A stretch of DNA of 64,000 bases from Sporofaciens musculi (GCF_009830285.1 NZ_WUQX01000001.1:806501-870500), one strand, 5' to 3'. Shown: positions 37,878 to 45,185, counted from the stretch's first letter. A program made the numbers and translations. The notes: generated by a model not told the origin, from the sequence alone.

Positions 37878-38081
37878 ATGGATAAATTTACAGTGGAAGA
37901 AATCAATTTGATGTGTGTGTTTGAGGGGCAGGACAGAAAGGGCATGATTGCTGATATAAAGAATGTGATTCCCCACATACAGGACAGTGACATGGTGGAG
38001 CTTGCCGGACAGGTTTTAGGGAAATTGGAAACCATGAGCGATGCGGAATTTGCAGAGGTGGCATTGGAAGCGGCGGAGTGA
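37878..38081 (+). CDS. Transposon-transfer assisting protein (TTRAP family)
   Basis: A 67-residue acidic helical protein matching the TTRAP family by its FTVEEINLMCVFEGQDR opening and the LETMSDAEFAEVALEAA end. It starts three bases after the preceding stop, with a GGGAG-type ribosome binding site inside the upstream gene, so it is the last gene of that operon. The family is common near the 3' end of clostridial ICE transfer modules. Its molecular role is not established. Confidence 0.8.
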   Translation: MDKFTVEEINLMCVFEGQDRKGMIADIKNVIPHIQDSDMVELAGQVLGKLETMSDAEFAEVALEAAE

Positions 38082-38118
38082 TTGACGCAAATCTTTTATA
38101 GCATTATTCGACATAACG

Positions 38119-38127
38119 TGCTATAAT
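38119..38127 (+). promoter_or_regulatory. Extended -10 promoter of the small toxin gene
   Basis: TGCTATAAT (TGN plus TATAAT) with no good -35 element. It is placed about 70 bases ahead of the small toxin ORF, so the mRNA has a structured leader. Confidence 0.5.
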
Positions 38128-38198
38128 TCTCTTAGTCAGATTAGAACGAGTAGGGATAGTCTGCGGTTGTCCTTTCTGGAAACGGAAAGGAGGTCGGT

Positions 38199-38282
38199 AT
38201 GAATACGTTAGAAGTGCTTACGTTGGTGCTGGTGATTTTTGCAGCCTTGACATACATAGACAATAAACACAACCGCAAGTAA
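38199..38282 (+). CDS. Putative holin-like type I toxin, 27 aa
   Basis: A tiny hydrophobic protein (MNTLEVLTLVLVIFAALTYI, then DNKHNRK). It has one transmembrane helix and a basic tail, the layout of TxpA/BsrG-type holin-like toxins. The ribosome binding site GGAAAGGAGG is partly inside a hairpin (CCTTTC 38171-38176 with GAAAGG 38185-38190), as is usual where toxin translation must be restrained. A strong shared terminator and a leftward promoter follow, consistent with an antisense RNA antitoxin. It is too short for normal ORF calling. Confidence 0.6.
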   Translation: MNTLEVLTLVLVIFAALTYIDNKHNRK

Positions 38283-38287
38283 CGGAA

Positions 38288-38321
38288 AAGGCTATCTTCT
38301 ACTGCCATAGAGGATAGCCTT
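38288..38321. terminator. Bidirectional terminator of toxin and antisense RNA
   Basis: A 14-bp stem, AAGGCTATCTTCTA (38288-38301) with TAGAGGATAGCCTT (38308-38321), with one wobble and a six-base loop. A T-run follows further downstream on the plus strand and TTTTCC follows on the minus strand. Confidence 0.7.
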
Positions 38322-38395
38322 GTAATCCGTATTTTTTACGCTTTATAAGTTTCCGATTGTGCAACCGTCGGACACGCTAATATCCTTCGGCTTCT
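38288..38395 (-). ncRNA. Candidate antisense RNA antitoxin (RatA-like)
   Basis: A leftward promoter with TTGCAA (38425-38430), a 17-base spacer and TATAAT (38402-38407, minus strand) would start a transcript near 38395. It would run into the bidirectional terminator at 38288-38321, and so overlap the 3' end of the toxin mRNA. No coding frame is present. The arrangement mirrors the txpA/ratA type I module. The ends are estimates. Confidence 0.4.
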
Positions 38396-38445
38396 AAGAT
38401 GATTATAAACCAACACTGCGAATTTTGCAAGAGGGTTTAGGGAAT

Positions 38446-38473
38446 GGGGGTGCTTCGGCACTCCTGTTTTTTT
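38446..38473 (+). terminator. Strong UUCG-loop terminator
   Basis: GGGGTGC-TTCG-GCACTCC followed by GTTTTTTT. It ends rightward transcription of the first region. Confidence 0.85.
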
Positions 38474-38590
38474 GCAGATTTGTAGACTATATTACAGGAA
38501 TATGGTCTTGTTTACAAGAATTTTTTTAAATTTATATAATAAAGTAGGAAGGAATGGGTGGGATTCCGTCGCAGTCGGCATTGTGCGTAA

Positions 38591-38715
38591 TGTGTATAAC
38601 TCCCCGTCTTATGGAGCTGTGGGCAACACTGTTTGCAGGATGTGGGAAAGCTGCCCTTTGCTTTTCCACATGCTGTGAATGGTGTTGTCCATAGCGGAAT
38701 GGGGAGTTATGCACA
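38591..38715. repeat. Large nested palindrome with DnaA-box-like 9-mers
   Basis: GTGTATAACTCCCC (38592-38605) is inverted at 38701-38714 with one mismatch. Inside are TATGGA/TCCATA, CAACAC/GTGTTG and ATGTGGGAAAG/CTTTTCCACAT arms. Six 9-mers close to TTATCCACA occur: TTATACACA, TTTTCCACA and TTATGCACA each match 8 of 9, and three more match 7 of 9. No credible gene lies in 38474-38761. It is a candidate replication or transfer-priming origin. Confidence 0.6.
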
Positions 38716-38761
38716 TTTCCACGATGCTCTTTTGCTTTTAAAGTCTTTTTCAGACAGGGAA

Positions 38762-40135
38762 TTACCGGGAAGGGTTATTATCCCGGTCAGGCTGTTCCTG
38801 TGCGCTTTTTGTCGGCTCTGTGCGCCCTAAATACTGGTTCAGGTTCTCCAGTTTCCGGTTCAGCGATTTCAGCTCTTTTTCACAGTTTTTGTATGTGACG
38901 GTCAGTTCTTTTTTCTGTGCGGTCAGCTCTTGATACTCCGCTTTCAGCTTGTCAATGTTCAAGCCTTTTAAGGGGATGCCCGCCTGTTCCAGCATACGCC
39001 TTGCGCCGCCATAAAGGATGATCTGGCTCTCATGCTTACGGAAATAAGCGTCAGGATTTTTGGACTTCTTATAGGCGATATTATACGCTTTATTTGCCTT
39101 GTACTGCTCCGCATATTTGATGATTTCCGCAAGGTCTTTGATGCGGTTCTCCAGCTTGCGGACAGTCTGCTTTGCTTCCTTCCCGGTGGCGGCTGTGGTG
39201 GCGATTTTCTGTTCCAGTTCTTTTATAGAGCCAGCTTCATTATATGCCTGTGCCGCAATCTTTAAATTCTCTACCGCCGCCCACCTCTGCAGCCCCGGAC
39301 TGTTCTGAAATTTCTCATCAGAGGTGTCAATCAATCTCTTATTTGCGTAATCCCTTTTCGGGATAACTGCCTTCCGTTCTCGTTTTAGTTCAATCCGTTC
39401 TTTGATGCGCTCCTTTGTGTATTCCTTTCCGAGTGACTTGATGCTGCCACGCACAAAACGGTCTTTGCCGAGTGGACGGAAGGAGATAAATTTGAGGGCG
39501 TCTTCCCCAAAAGTTTCCCCTTTTATCTCATAGCCTTTTGCCCGCATCAGGAGCAGAAATTCTTCATAGGTGGAGGATGATTTTATGGCGGCGTTGATGT
39601 CTTTCCTTATCTGTGTTTTCCATGCGGCGCTGTTCTTATCTGCCTGCCATTCGTTGTATTTTTTTCCACGCTCCCCACCGGGGATAATGACAGAAAGATT
39701 ATGCTCGCTGCACAGCTCGTCACTTAATTTTCGGATGCGGTAATAGCTCTGCTTGCAATCATGGTATTTGTCATGTTCTATGTTGTCAGCAGCACAGAAA
39801 ATGATATGGTTATGGACGTGACCTTTATCAATATGTGTGGTGACAACATAAGAAAATTTTCCCTCTAAAACCTTGTCGGCAAGTTCTTTCCCTATCTGGT
39901 GCGCTTCATCAAAACTGACCTCACCGGGAGCGAAAGCCTGTATCAGATGATAGGCTTTATTGGGGCTGTTTTCCCGGCAGTGGTCTAAGGTATATTTAAA
40001 GTCAATCGCTGCGGTTTCCGGCGCACAGGCATAGGAAGAAATGTAGATGCTTTCATCTGTCTTGTCCGGGTTGCATATGTAGGCTACCGCTTTATCAACG
40101 GTTGCTGTGATAGCATGGATTTTTGTGACTGCCAT
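38762..40135 (-). CDS. Relaxase (MobA/VirD2-like, Relaxase Pfam family)
   Basis: The 457-residue enzyme nicks and covalently binds the transferred strand at oriT. The N-terminal relaxase domain carries the metal-binding histidine cluster HIDKGHVHNHIIF near residue 100-112. The nucleophilic tyrosine is probably in the YICNPDKT region near residue 19. A PGGERGKKYNEW segment and a long coiled-coil C-terminus (about 300-445) follow, typical of clostridial ICE relaxases. Its start overlaps the mobC gene by 52 bases. It is one of the few leftward genes in the element. Confidence 0.92.
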   Translation of the reverse strand: MAVTKIHAITATVDKAVAYICNPDKTDESIYISSYACAPETAAIDFKYTLDHCRENSPNKAYHLIQAFAPGEVSFDEAHQIGKELADKVLEGKFSYVVTTHIDKGHVHNHIIFCAADNIEHDKYHDCKQSYYRIRKLSDELCSEHNLSVIIPGGERGKKYNEWQADKNSAAWKTQIRKDINAAIKSSSTYEEFLLLMRAKGYEIKGETFGEDALKFISFRPLGKDRFVRGSIKSLGKEYTKERIKERIELKRERKAVIPKRDYANKRLIDTSDEKFQNSPGLQRWAAVENLKIAAQAYNEAGSIKELEQKIATTAATGKEAKQTVRKLENRIKDLAEIIKYAEQYKANKAYNIAYKKSKNPDAYFRKHESQIILYGGARRMLEQAGIPLKGLNIDKLKAEYQELTAQKKELTVTYKNCEKELKSLNRKLENLNQYLGRTEPTKSAQEQPDRDNNPSR

Positions 40136-40425
40136 ACCTGTTTCATCAACTCCTTTACTTCGTCCATATCTTCCTGATAGACGTGGTTTGTGCTGTTAAT
40201 CCTCTTTGCAATCTGGTTCAGGTTAGAGCTGATCCGCCCCAACTCCGTATTGTATTCCCGCAAAAAACTGTAATCCACGTCATAGACATATCCGTATAAA
40301 ATCAGCTTCCGGATGAAAGCCGATTTGCTTTTCATGCCGGACAGCTTAAACTTCTCATCAAGGATGTACTGCTCTTTGTCATCTAAGTGAAATTCATTCC
40401 GGTTGGTGCGTGTCCTGTTTGCCAT
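40084..40425 (-). CDS. mobC: MobC relaxosome accessory protein
   Basis: The frame opens at 40455, but AGAAAGGA lies correctly before the ATG at 40425, giving a 113-residue protein that starts MANRTRTNRNEF. It has a ribbon-helix-helix-like N-terminal half (FHLDDKEQYILDEKF, then SKSAFIRKLIL) and the conserved LGRISSNLNQIAKRIN block of MobC proteins. It binds oriT and helps the relaxase nick it. The downstream relaxase overlaps its 3' end. The oriT candidate lies just upstream. Confidence 0.9.
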   Translation of the reverse strand: MANRTRTNRNEFHLDDKEQYILDEKFKLSGMKSKSAFIRKLILYGYVYDVDYSFLREYNTELGRISSNLNQIAKRINSTNHVYQEDMDEVKELMKQVWQSQKSMLSQQPLIKR

Positions 40426-40613
40426 TTTTACATCGTCCTTTCTAAATTTGGGCATAAAAAAACTGCTGTAACTTGTTCGGTTTACAACAGTCTGGTTTCG
40501 TGTCTGTTCAGTTGTTTTGGATAGAATTATCCATGTGTTATTGTAGCAAATCTGCGGAAGAAGGTCAAGGACTTGCAGAGAAAAAGAGGAAAGAAAAGCA
40601 AAGAGGGTTAGGG

Positions 40614-40733
40614 ATACTTCCCTATGGAAATTTCATCATACGGACGGCAGGGAAGTATGGGGAATTTTGCTCATGTGTCCGGACATGAGCAGTGCTTGCT
40701 ATTCTACCCACGACACTCCCGGAGGGTGTGTCG
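40614..40733. other. oriT candidate upstream of mobC
   Basis: Three inverted repeats in 120 bp. ATACTTCCCT (40614-40623) pairs with AGGGAAGTAT (40649-40658). TGCTCATGT (40668-40676) pairs with ACATGAGCA (40683-40691). CGACACTCCC (40711-40720) pairs with GGGTGTGTCG (40724-40733). The position directly upstream of mobC-relaxase is where oriT lies in related elements. The gap 40456-40775 has no credible gene. Confidence 0.55.
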
Positions 40734-40775
40734 GCATAACAAGACTTTAAGCAGTCCAAATATATTAAGTATCGG

Positions 40776-40828
40776 TATTGACCTTTTAGGTAAATAGATG
40801 TATAATAGCATTGACCTTTTAGGTAAAT
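40776..40828 (+). promoter_or_regulatory. Promoter and twin operators of the TetR gene
   Basis: TTGACC, a 17-base spacer and TATAAT (40801-40806) form a strong promoter. A 19-bp direct repeat with palindromic core ACCTTTTAGGT occurs at 40777-40795 (covering the -35 and spacer) and again at 40810-40828 (around +1). The repeats are 33 bp apart, about three helical turns. This is a classic autoregulated TetR operator pair. Confidence 0.75.
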
Positions 40829-40854
40829 GCTGACAATAGGAAGGGGAACAGGCA

Positions 40855-41476
40855 TTGACAAAGCTATTAGAGTTAGATACCCAAAGACGTGATGCTATCC
40901 TTAATGCTGCTTTAAAAGAATTTGCAGTACGGGGATATGATGACGCTTCAACAAATGTTATTGCAAAGGAAGCAGGGATTTCAAAAGCTCTTATGTTTCA
41001 TTATGTGAATAGTAAACAGGAACTTTTTCTTGTGGTATATGACTTTTTTTCAGATTTGATGAAACAGGAATATTTCGAGCTGATGAACTATGAGGAAAGA
41101 GATGTTTTTGATAAGTTACATCAATCATATGTTTTGCAGATTGCATTAATACAAAAATATCCTTGGATAACGGAGCTTAATAAACTTTCATGTGTCACCA
41201 ATTCAGACGAAATCAATAATGAACTTGAAAAAAGAAAAATCATTTAGAATGTTATACCAAATTGTTTGATGAAATAGATACCACTAAATTTAGAAAAGGG
41301 GTGGATATAGAAATGTGCAAGCAAATTATTCTTTGGTCTAATATCGGATTTACAAATCAACATTGCATGAGATTCGTAGTGATGAAACAAATGTAAATTC
41401 TGATGTTCTGCTAAAAAAACTTGACAGGTATTTTGATGAACTAAAGAAAATCTTTTATGGAGTTAGCAATGAGTAG
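40855..41476 (+). pseudogene. TetR/AcrR family regulator, broken by two frameshifts
   Basis: TTG 40855 follows AGGAAGGGG. The N-terminal DNA-binding domain is intact (ILNAALKEFAVRGYDDAST, NVIAKEAGISKALMFHYVNSK). The frame stops at 41247 after 130 residues, short for a TetR protein. After a -1 shift near the A-runs at 41228-41239 the family sequence continues (YTKLFDEIDTTKF, CKQIILWSNIGFTN). After another -1 shift near 41351-41362 it ends naturally at 41476 (HEIRSDETN, KKLDRYFDELKKIFY). The gene is thus full-length but twice frameshifted, leaving the DNA-binding half expressed. Confidence 0.7.
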
Positions 41477-42296
41477 GCGATATAAAAATCTTTTCATAAT
41501 GCTTAAAAAGTGCATATTAAAGCACAAAAAAATAACAATATGTATTTTTGTGATTATGCTGATTTTTTTTAATTCCGCAAAGAAATGGATTGATAGGAGG
41601 AACGCTATGCTTGAAATGTATGAGCCGATTATTGTTGAGTTTCCATTACGGGGAGAATGGCTTTCTCCTAATACACCGGGGACAAAAGTACCCAGTCATG
41701 GTACAAATCAATTAGGAACAAGATATGCATACGATTTTATCCAAGTGGACTGGAATCGAATAGGTACTCCTGCTTATCGTGTTGGAGTAATGCAATATCT
41801 TTTTTCGGGTGTTAAATTGAGCGATTACTATTGTTGGGGACAAGAAGTATATTCTCCTTGTGACGGTATTGTTGTTGGCGCTGAGGACGGTTATGCTGAA
41901 AACGAAAAAACAAATCTACTGGCGGATATGTCTAACGCATATAAAAATGCCCATTATTTTGATCCGGAAAAGGACGATATTCAATCAGTCGCAGGAAACT
42001 ATGTGATTATTAAATATAGTGAAAATGTATATGCTGCACTTTGTCATCTTCAAACAGGCTCTATTCAGGTTTCAGTAGGTCAAATGATAAAAAAAGGTGA
42101 AGTTATTGGCAGAGTAGGTCATTCTGGAAATTCCTTTGCTCCACACTTACATTTTCAGCTTATGGACAGTAGTGATATAAGTGTAGCAAATGGAGTGCCT
42201 TGTGCTTTTGAACAGTATGAGATATTTCGGGATAATGAGTGGCAAATAATAGAAAACGGTATTCCTACAGATAAAGATCGAATCAGGTTTTGGTAA
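41457..42296 (+). CDS. Membrane-anchored M23 family metallopeptidase
   Basis: A 279-residue protein with one N-terminal transmembrane helix (about 24-42) and an extracellular M23/LytM-type fold. HGTNQLGTRYAYDF carries the first zinc ligands, CDGIVVG and YVIIKY follow, and HLHFQ supplies the third ligand near residue 232. It probably cleaves peptidoglycan cross-bridges or acts as a regulator. It overlaps the end of the frameshifted TetR gene, so the two form an operon. The composition is AT-rich, unlike the transfer genes, which marks it as cargo. Confidence 0.8.
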   Translation: MELAMSRRYKNLFIMLKKCILKHKKITICIFVIMLIFFNSAKKWIDRRNAMLEMYEPIIVEFPLRGEWLSPNTPGTKVPSHGTNQLGTRYAYDFIQVDWNRIGTPAYRVGVMQYLFSGVKLSDYYCWGQEVYSPCDGIVVGAEDGYAENEKTNLLADMSNAYKNAHYFDPEKDDIQSVAGNYVIIKYSENVYAALCHLQTGSIQVSVGQMIKKGEVIGRVGHSGNSFAPHLHFQLMDSSDISVANGVPCAFEQYEIFRDNEWQIIENGIPTDKDRIRFW

Positions 42297-42343
42297 TCAA
42301 ATATTAAGATAAATGATAGGGGGCGGTGTAAATCAATGACATA

Positions 42344-42754
42344 ATGCTTATTCAAATGAAAAATGTTGATGAGGGTTTTTTATCTAAGCTTCAGCATTTA
42401 ATGAATGAATATGGCTATCAATTACCTATGGAAACTGAAAAAGATACGTTGCTTTCCTTTGATGGTCTGAAACTTGTACCAGAGAATTATCAGGTTTTTC
42501 GTAATGGGACAGAAATTGTATTAACAGGAAAAGAATTTGAAATACTTATGCTGTTGGTACAGAATAGAGGGCGTGTTTTCAGCAAAGAGCAGATTTATGA
42601 TGCTGTTTGGAATAATGAATATGTTTTTGATGAACGGAACATGACCGCATACATTAACAAAATTCGACGGAAGATAGAGCCTGATCCGGCACACCCAAGA
42701 TATATCATCACTGTATGGGGAGTGGGTTACAAATTTAGCGAAAGAACAAAATGA
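42344..42754 (+). CDS. Winged-helix DNA-binding protein (OmpR type, no receiver)
   Basis: A 136-residue protein whose last 95 residues are an OmpR/PhoB winged helix (LTGKEFEILMLLVQNRGRVF, SKEQIYDAVW, MTAYINKIRRKIEPD, and the end VWGVGYKF). The N-terminal 40 residues are too short for a phospho-acceptor receiver domain. It is therefore either a natural stand-alone regulator or the remnant of a response regulator. It is separated from the M23 gene by about 45 bases. A GGGGGCGGTG stretch lies upstream, though spacing to the start is long. Confidence 0.75.
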   Translation: MLIQMKNVDEGFLSKLQHLMNEYGYQLPMETEKDTLLSFDGLKLVPENYQVFRNGTEIVLTGKEFEILMLLVQNRGRVFSKEQIYDAVWNNEYVFDERNMTAYINKIRRKIEPDPAHPRYIITVWGVGYKFSERTK

Positions 42755-42840
42755 GCAGATATTACAGGGCAAGATGGTAATATCTGCTCATTTTGCGTTA
42801 CAATATGAAAATAAAAATTTTGAACAGGAGGAAATCAAAG

Positions 42841-43176
42841 ATGGAAAATCAGGTATGGGTAAAAGTATCATTATTTCTAAAAGAATTACGCTGTGAGGAC
42901 ATTAAGAGGAACTCTGTCATTCATTTGGAGAGCTGCCAGAAAGAAAAGAAAGCCCTGAAAATAGTTAGGCAAATATGGGAGAAGGAACAAAAGAACTTAT
43001 CTGAACTGCAACAGAAAACAATCTGCAATTATATAGAACAGATACAGGCGGTGTCTTTTGAGGAACAGCAGGAAGCATATTGTCAGGGAATTATAGATTG
43101 TGTGCAGATATTATCAGGTTTGGGACTATTAGAGTCGGACGGAAAAATTGAGAGAGCAATAGAAAAGTTAAAATGA
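42841..43176 (+). CDS. DUF6809-like helical protein, 111 aa
   Basis: The frame extends upstream to 42793, but CAGGAGG fits ATG 42841. The protein is helical and charged. It has a central QQKTICNYIEQIQAVSFEEQ segment followed by YCQGIIDCVQILSGLGLL, the signature I associate with the DUF6809 family in clostridial mobile elements. There are no membrane segments. Function unknown. A strong terminator follows directly. Confidence 0.6.
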   Translation: MENQVWVKVSLFLKELRCEDIKRNSVIHLESCQKEKKALKIVRQIWEKEQKNLSELQQKTICNYIEQIQAVSFEEQQEAYCQGIIDCVQILSGLGLLESDGKIERAIEKLK

Positions 43177-43179
43177 AAG

Positions 43180-43212
43180 AAAGGCTCATTCCAGACGGAT
43201 ATGAGCCTTTTA
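43180..43212. terminator. Terminator after the DUF6809-like gene
   Basis: AAAGGCTCAT (43180-43189) and ATGAGCCTTT (43201-43210) form a perfect 10-bp stem with T-rich 3' flank. The A-rich 5' flank would let it also stop leftward transcription from the XRE gene. Confidence 0.85.
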
Positions 43213-43316
43213 AATGTAACATATCAGTCAAATCTATAATTAGGCAAGAAAAACTATAAAAAAACTATAAAAGAATTAGAAGTGGTTACATTTCAGTATA
43301 AGAAAATCTATGTTTT

Positions 43317-43661
43317 CTATGTATCATTTTTCTTTGTGGGATTATCCCATACCAGAGCTTCTGCGGTTGCAAGAAGAACGGAAAGCTGGTACTGGCTGCA
43401 TTGACCGAGTAACTGTATGATCTTCTGATAACATGGATCGTTTATGTTTTGATTTGGGTAAACATATGAATCAGCAGATATGTTTAATGTACGCATGATG
43501 GTACAAAAAAGCTGAATACTCGGCGTACCCTTGTCATTTTCCAGATTTTTGTAATATTGGGGATGACAGCCGATGCGTTCTGCAATTTCTTCTTGTGTGA
43601 ATCGCTGCTCAAGGCGAGCTTTTTTCATTATTTGCCCTAAAGTGGGAGTCATGTTTGACAC
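43317..43661 (-). CDS. XRE family repressor
   Basis: A 114-residue protein with a clear N-terminal helix-turn-helix (LGQIMKKARLEQRFTQEEIA, ERIGCHPQYYKNLEN) and a short C-terminal helical part. AGGAGGTG precedes a GTG at 43661, which I take as the start; an ATG three codons later is too far from it. It is transcribed leftward, divergent from the sigma-factor module. Palindromic sites TAGTGTATAACACTA lie in its upstream region. It is probably the maintenance regulator of ICE recombination genes, by analogy with similar layouts. Confidence 0.85.
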   Translation of the reverse strand: MSNMTPTLGQIMKKARLEQRFTQEEIAERIGCHPQYYKNLENDKGTPSIQLFCTIMRTLNISADSYVYPNQNINDPCYQKIIQLLGQCSQYQLSVLLATAEALVWDNPTKKNDT

Positions 43662-43689
43662 TTTTTCACCTCCTGTGACTTCTTTTAAG

Positions 43690-43757
43690 TAGTGTATAAC
43701 GATACCTTCAAAAAGTGAAAAGTGTTAGAGATTAAAATTAAATAGTGTATAACACTA
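43690..43757. promoter_or_regulatory. Putative XRE operator sites
   Basis: TAGTGTATAACACTA (43743-43757) is a perfect palindrome. TAGTGTATAACGATA (43690-43704) matches it in 13 of 15 positions. A half site AGTGTTA lies between them. They are in the divergent region just upstream of the repressor start. Confidence 0.6.
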
Positions 43758-43793
43758 CCAAGACATTTGAAATCCTTTGGGATTGTAAAAAAA

Positions 43794-43844
43794 ACGCAAT
43801 CCGGCAAAGGCTTTTTCAAGTGTCTTTTTGCTTTGTGATTGCGT
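43794..43844. other. Long stem-loop in the divergent regulatory region
   Basis: ACGCAATC plus CAAAG pairs with CTTTG plus GATTGCGT, 13 bp in two blocks with a small internal loop. It sits in the 500-bp gap between the repressor and the sigma factor. It may be a leader or small RNA structure. No reading frame is convincing here. Confidence 0.4.
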
Positions 43845-43945
43845 GGGGAGTGCCATGCAACAACTACATCTAAGAGGGGATACCGGGTATAAACGGTTAA
43901 AAAAATCTTAACAGACGAGGCAGTAGAGAACACCCTTGAAGGTAG

Positions 43946-44032
43946 TGTCAGAGATTACAAAGATGTAGCTATAATTTCATATTATGGGATAAAAGACGTC
44001 CGCAGGATTTGTACCTGTCCGGGCGTTTTTTA
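43946..44032 (+). promoter_or_regulatory. Promoter plus leader terminator ahead of the sigma factor
   Basis: TGTCAG (43946-43951), an 18-base spacer and TATAAT (43970-43975) form a moderate promoter. About 20 bases into the transcript an imperfect hairpin (ACG-TCCG-CAGG with CCTG-TCCGGGCGT) is followed by TTTTTT. Transcription would often stop before the sigma gene at 44161. A further perfect 9-bp inverted repeat GAAAACTTT/AAAGTTTTC is at 44040-44070. Confidence 0.5.
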
Positions 44033-44160
44033 TATATTTGAAAACTTTTTCAAATATTTGCAAAGTTTTCGACGTTTTGCCTATTCCCGATTGGGATATG
44101 GGGTGAAAGGGAGAACCATTTCACTCTGTCCCATTTGGATACGGAAGGAGGTGAACTCTT

Positions 44161-44601
44161 ATGGAGCAATCTTCTTCCGAAAGAAAACAGACCGTTAGGC
44201 ATCAGTTTGACAGCTTCTGCAAAATGGTATTGCATGGTGAAAAGGTCAATTATGAAAAGGAAATGGAGTACCGGAGACGGCATGAAATTTCTTTGTCACA
44301 AGTGCCGGAGGAGGAGTTGAGTCGGTTGAATACTGTGGATGAGTACATAGATGAATCGGAAATATTTCGTGTCCTTGATTATGACATCGAGGTAAAGGAC
44401 GAGCTTATCAGCGAAGCGTTGAAGTATCTGCCGGAGAAAAAGCGGAATGTAATTCTTTTGTCTTTTTTCATGGATATGTCTGATACGGAAATCGCAAAAC
44501 ACATGAATCTGGTCAGGAGTACCATTCATCATCATCGTGTCAGCTCACTACAGGCATTAAAAAAGATTATGGAAGGAATCAGAAATGGAGAAATCAAGTA
44601 A
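44161..44601 (+). CDS. Sigma-70-like regulator (Tn916 Orf7 type)
   Basis: A 146-residue protein with a perfect AAGGAGGTGA before the ATG. The C-terminal 60 residues hold a sigma region 4-like helix-turn-helix (YLPEKKRNVILLSFFMDMSD, EIAKHMNLVRSTIHHHR). The N-terminal part is charged with a DEYIDESE segment. Proteins of this kind sit beside orf8, xis and int in Tn916-like elements and act as positive regulators of transfer. The stop overlaps the next gene by 17 bases. Confidence 0.85.
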   Translation: MEQSSSERKQTVRHQFDSFCKMVLHGEKVNYEKEMEYRRRHEISLSQVPEEELSRLNTVDEYIDESEIFRVLDYDIEVKDELISEALKYLPEKKRNVILLSFFMDMSDTEIAKHMNLVRSTIHHHRVSSLQALKKIMEGIRNGEIK

Positions 44602-44824
44602 GTGTTCAAAATTGCTGCCCTACCATATTATAGCGGCAGCGGCTTCCGGCGATGTGGAAGCAATCAACAGGGTTCTGAAGCATTATGAGGGTTACATTGC
44701 AGCATTGGCTACAAGAAAACTCTATGACGAATGCGGCATACCGCATTACTGTGTTGATGAAACCTTGCGTCGCAGATTGGAAACGAAGCTGATTACAAAG
44801 ATATTGGCTTTTGAAGTCGCATAA
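44585..44824 (+). CDS. Tn916 Orf8-like HTH protein
   Basis: A 79-residue protein overlapping the end of the sigma gene. It has the typical LPYHIIAAAASGDVEAINRV opening, then HYEGYIAALATRKLYDECG and a C-terminal RRRLETKLITKILAFEV. That is the short helix-turn-helix protein paired with the Orf7-type sigma factor in Tn916-family elements. Together they probably form one regulatory unit. The start has GGAATC-like weak spacing inside the upstream gene and may rely on coupling. Confidence 0.85.
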   Translation: MEKSSKCSKLLPYHIIAAAASGDVEAINRVLKHYEGYIAALATRKLYDECGIPHYCVDETLRRRLETKLITKILAFEVA

Positions 44825-44939
44825 CAAAAAGTCGGCGGTGTCCCTTTCCGCTGTCTGACCGGGGTATGCGTACATGAACCTTGACAACTGAATACTGTAT
44901 TGCATACAGGACGTGAGGATATGCAGAGCCACTAAGCAG

Positions 44940-45032
44940 ATGCGCCATGACGTACCTGCCCTGATTTATAACAGGGTGAAACGTGAGGAAATGTTGAAGC
45001 AGGACATTGAAGCAAAGGTAAGGAGCGAGTGA
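44940..45032 (+). CDS. Possible 30-residue ORF in the orf8-xis gap
   Basis: ATG 44940 opens a frame encoding a charged helical peptide ending EEMLKQDIEAKVRSE. There is no good ribosome binding site. I list it because the 446-bp gap between the Orf8-like gene and the excisionase otherwise holds only the inverted repeat at 45186-45240. Low confidence that it is translated. Confidence 0.2.
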   Translation: MRHDVPALIYNRVKREEMLKQDIEAKVRSE

Positions 45033-45185
45033 GATCGGGCAAAATATGTAGCAGTTACATGGGGCGATGAAGCATATCTGTGATAATGATACTTCCGGGC
45101 TGTGGGGAAGCCGCAGCTCGGTCAATGAAATGACGGTGCAAGACCGATGTGGGCGGCGTAATGAGCCGCCACCTGTATTGCAGTT

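Noticed and set aside
38472..38830. Short plus-strand frames across the palindrome region
   Set aside because: No ribosome binding sites, products arise from inverted repeats, and they overlap the relaxase end.
42344..42754. Complete two-component system beside the M23 gene
   Set aside because: No receiver domain and no histidine kinase are present nearby; only an orphan winged helix is supported.
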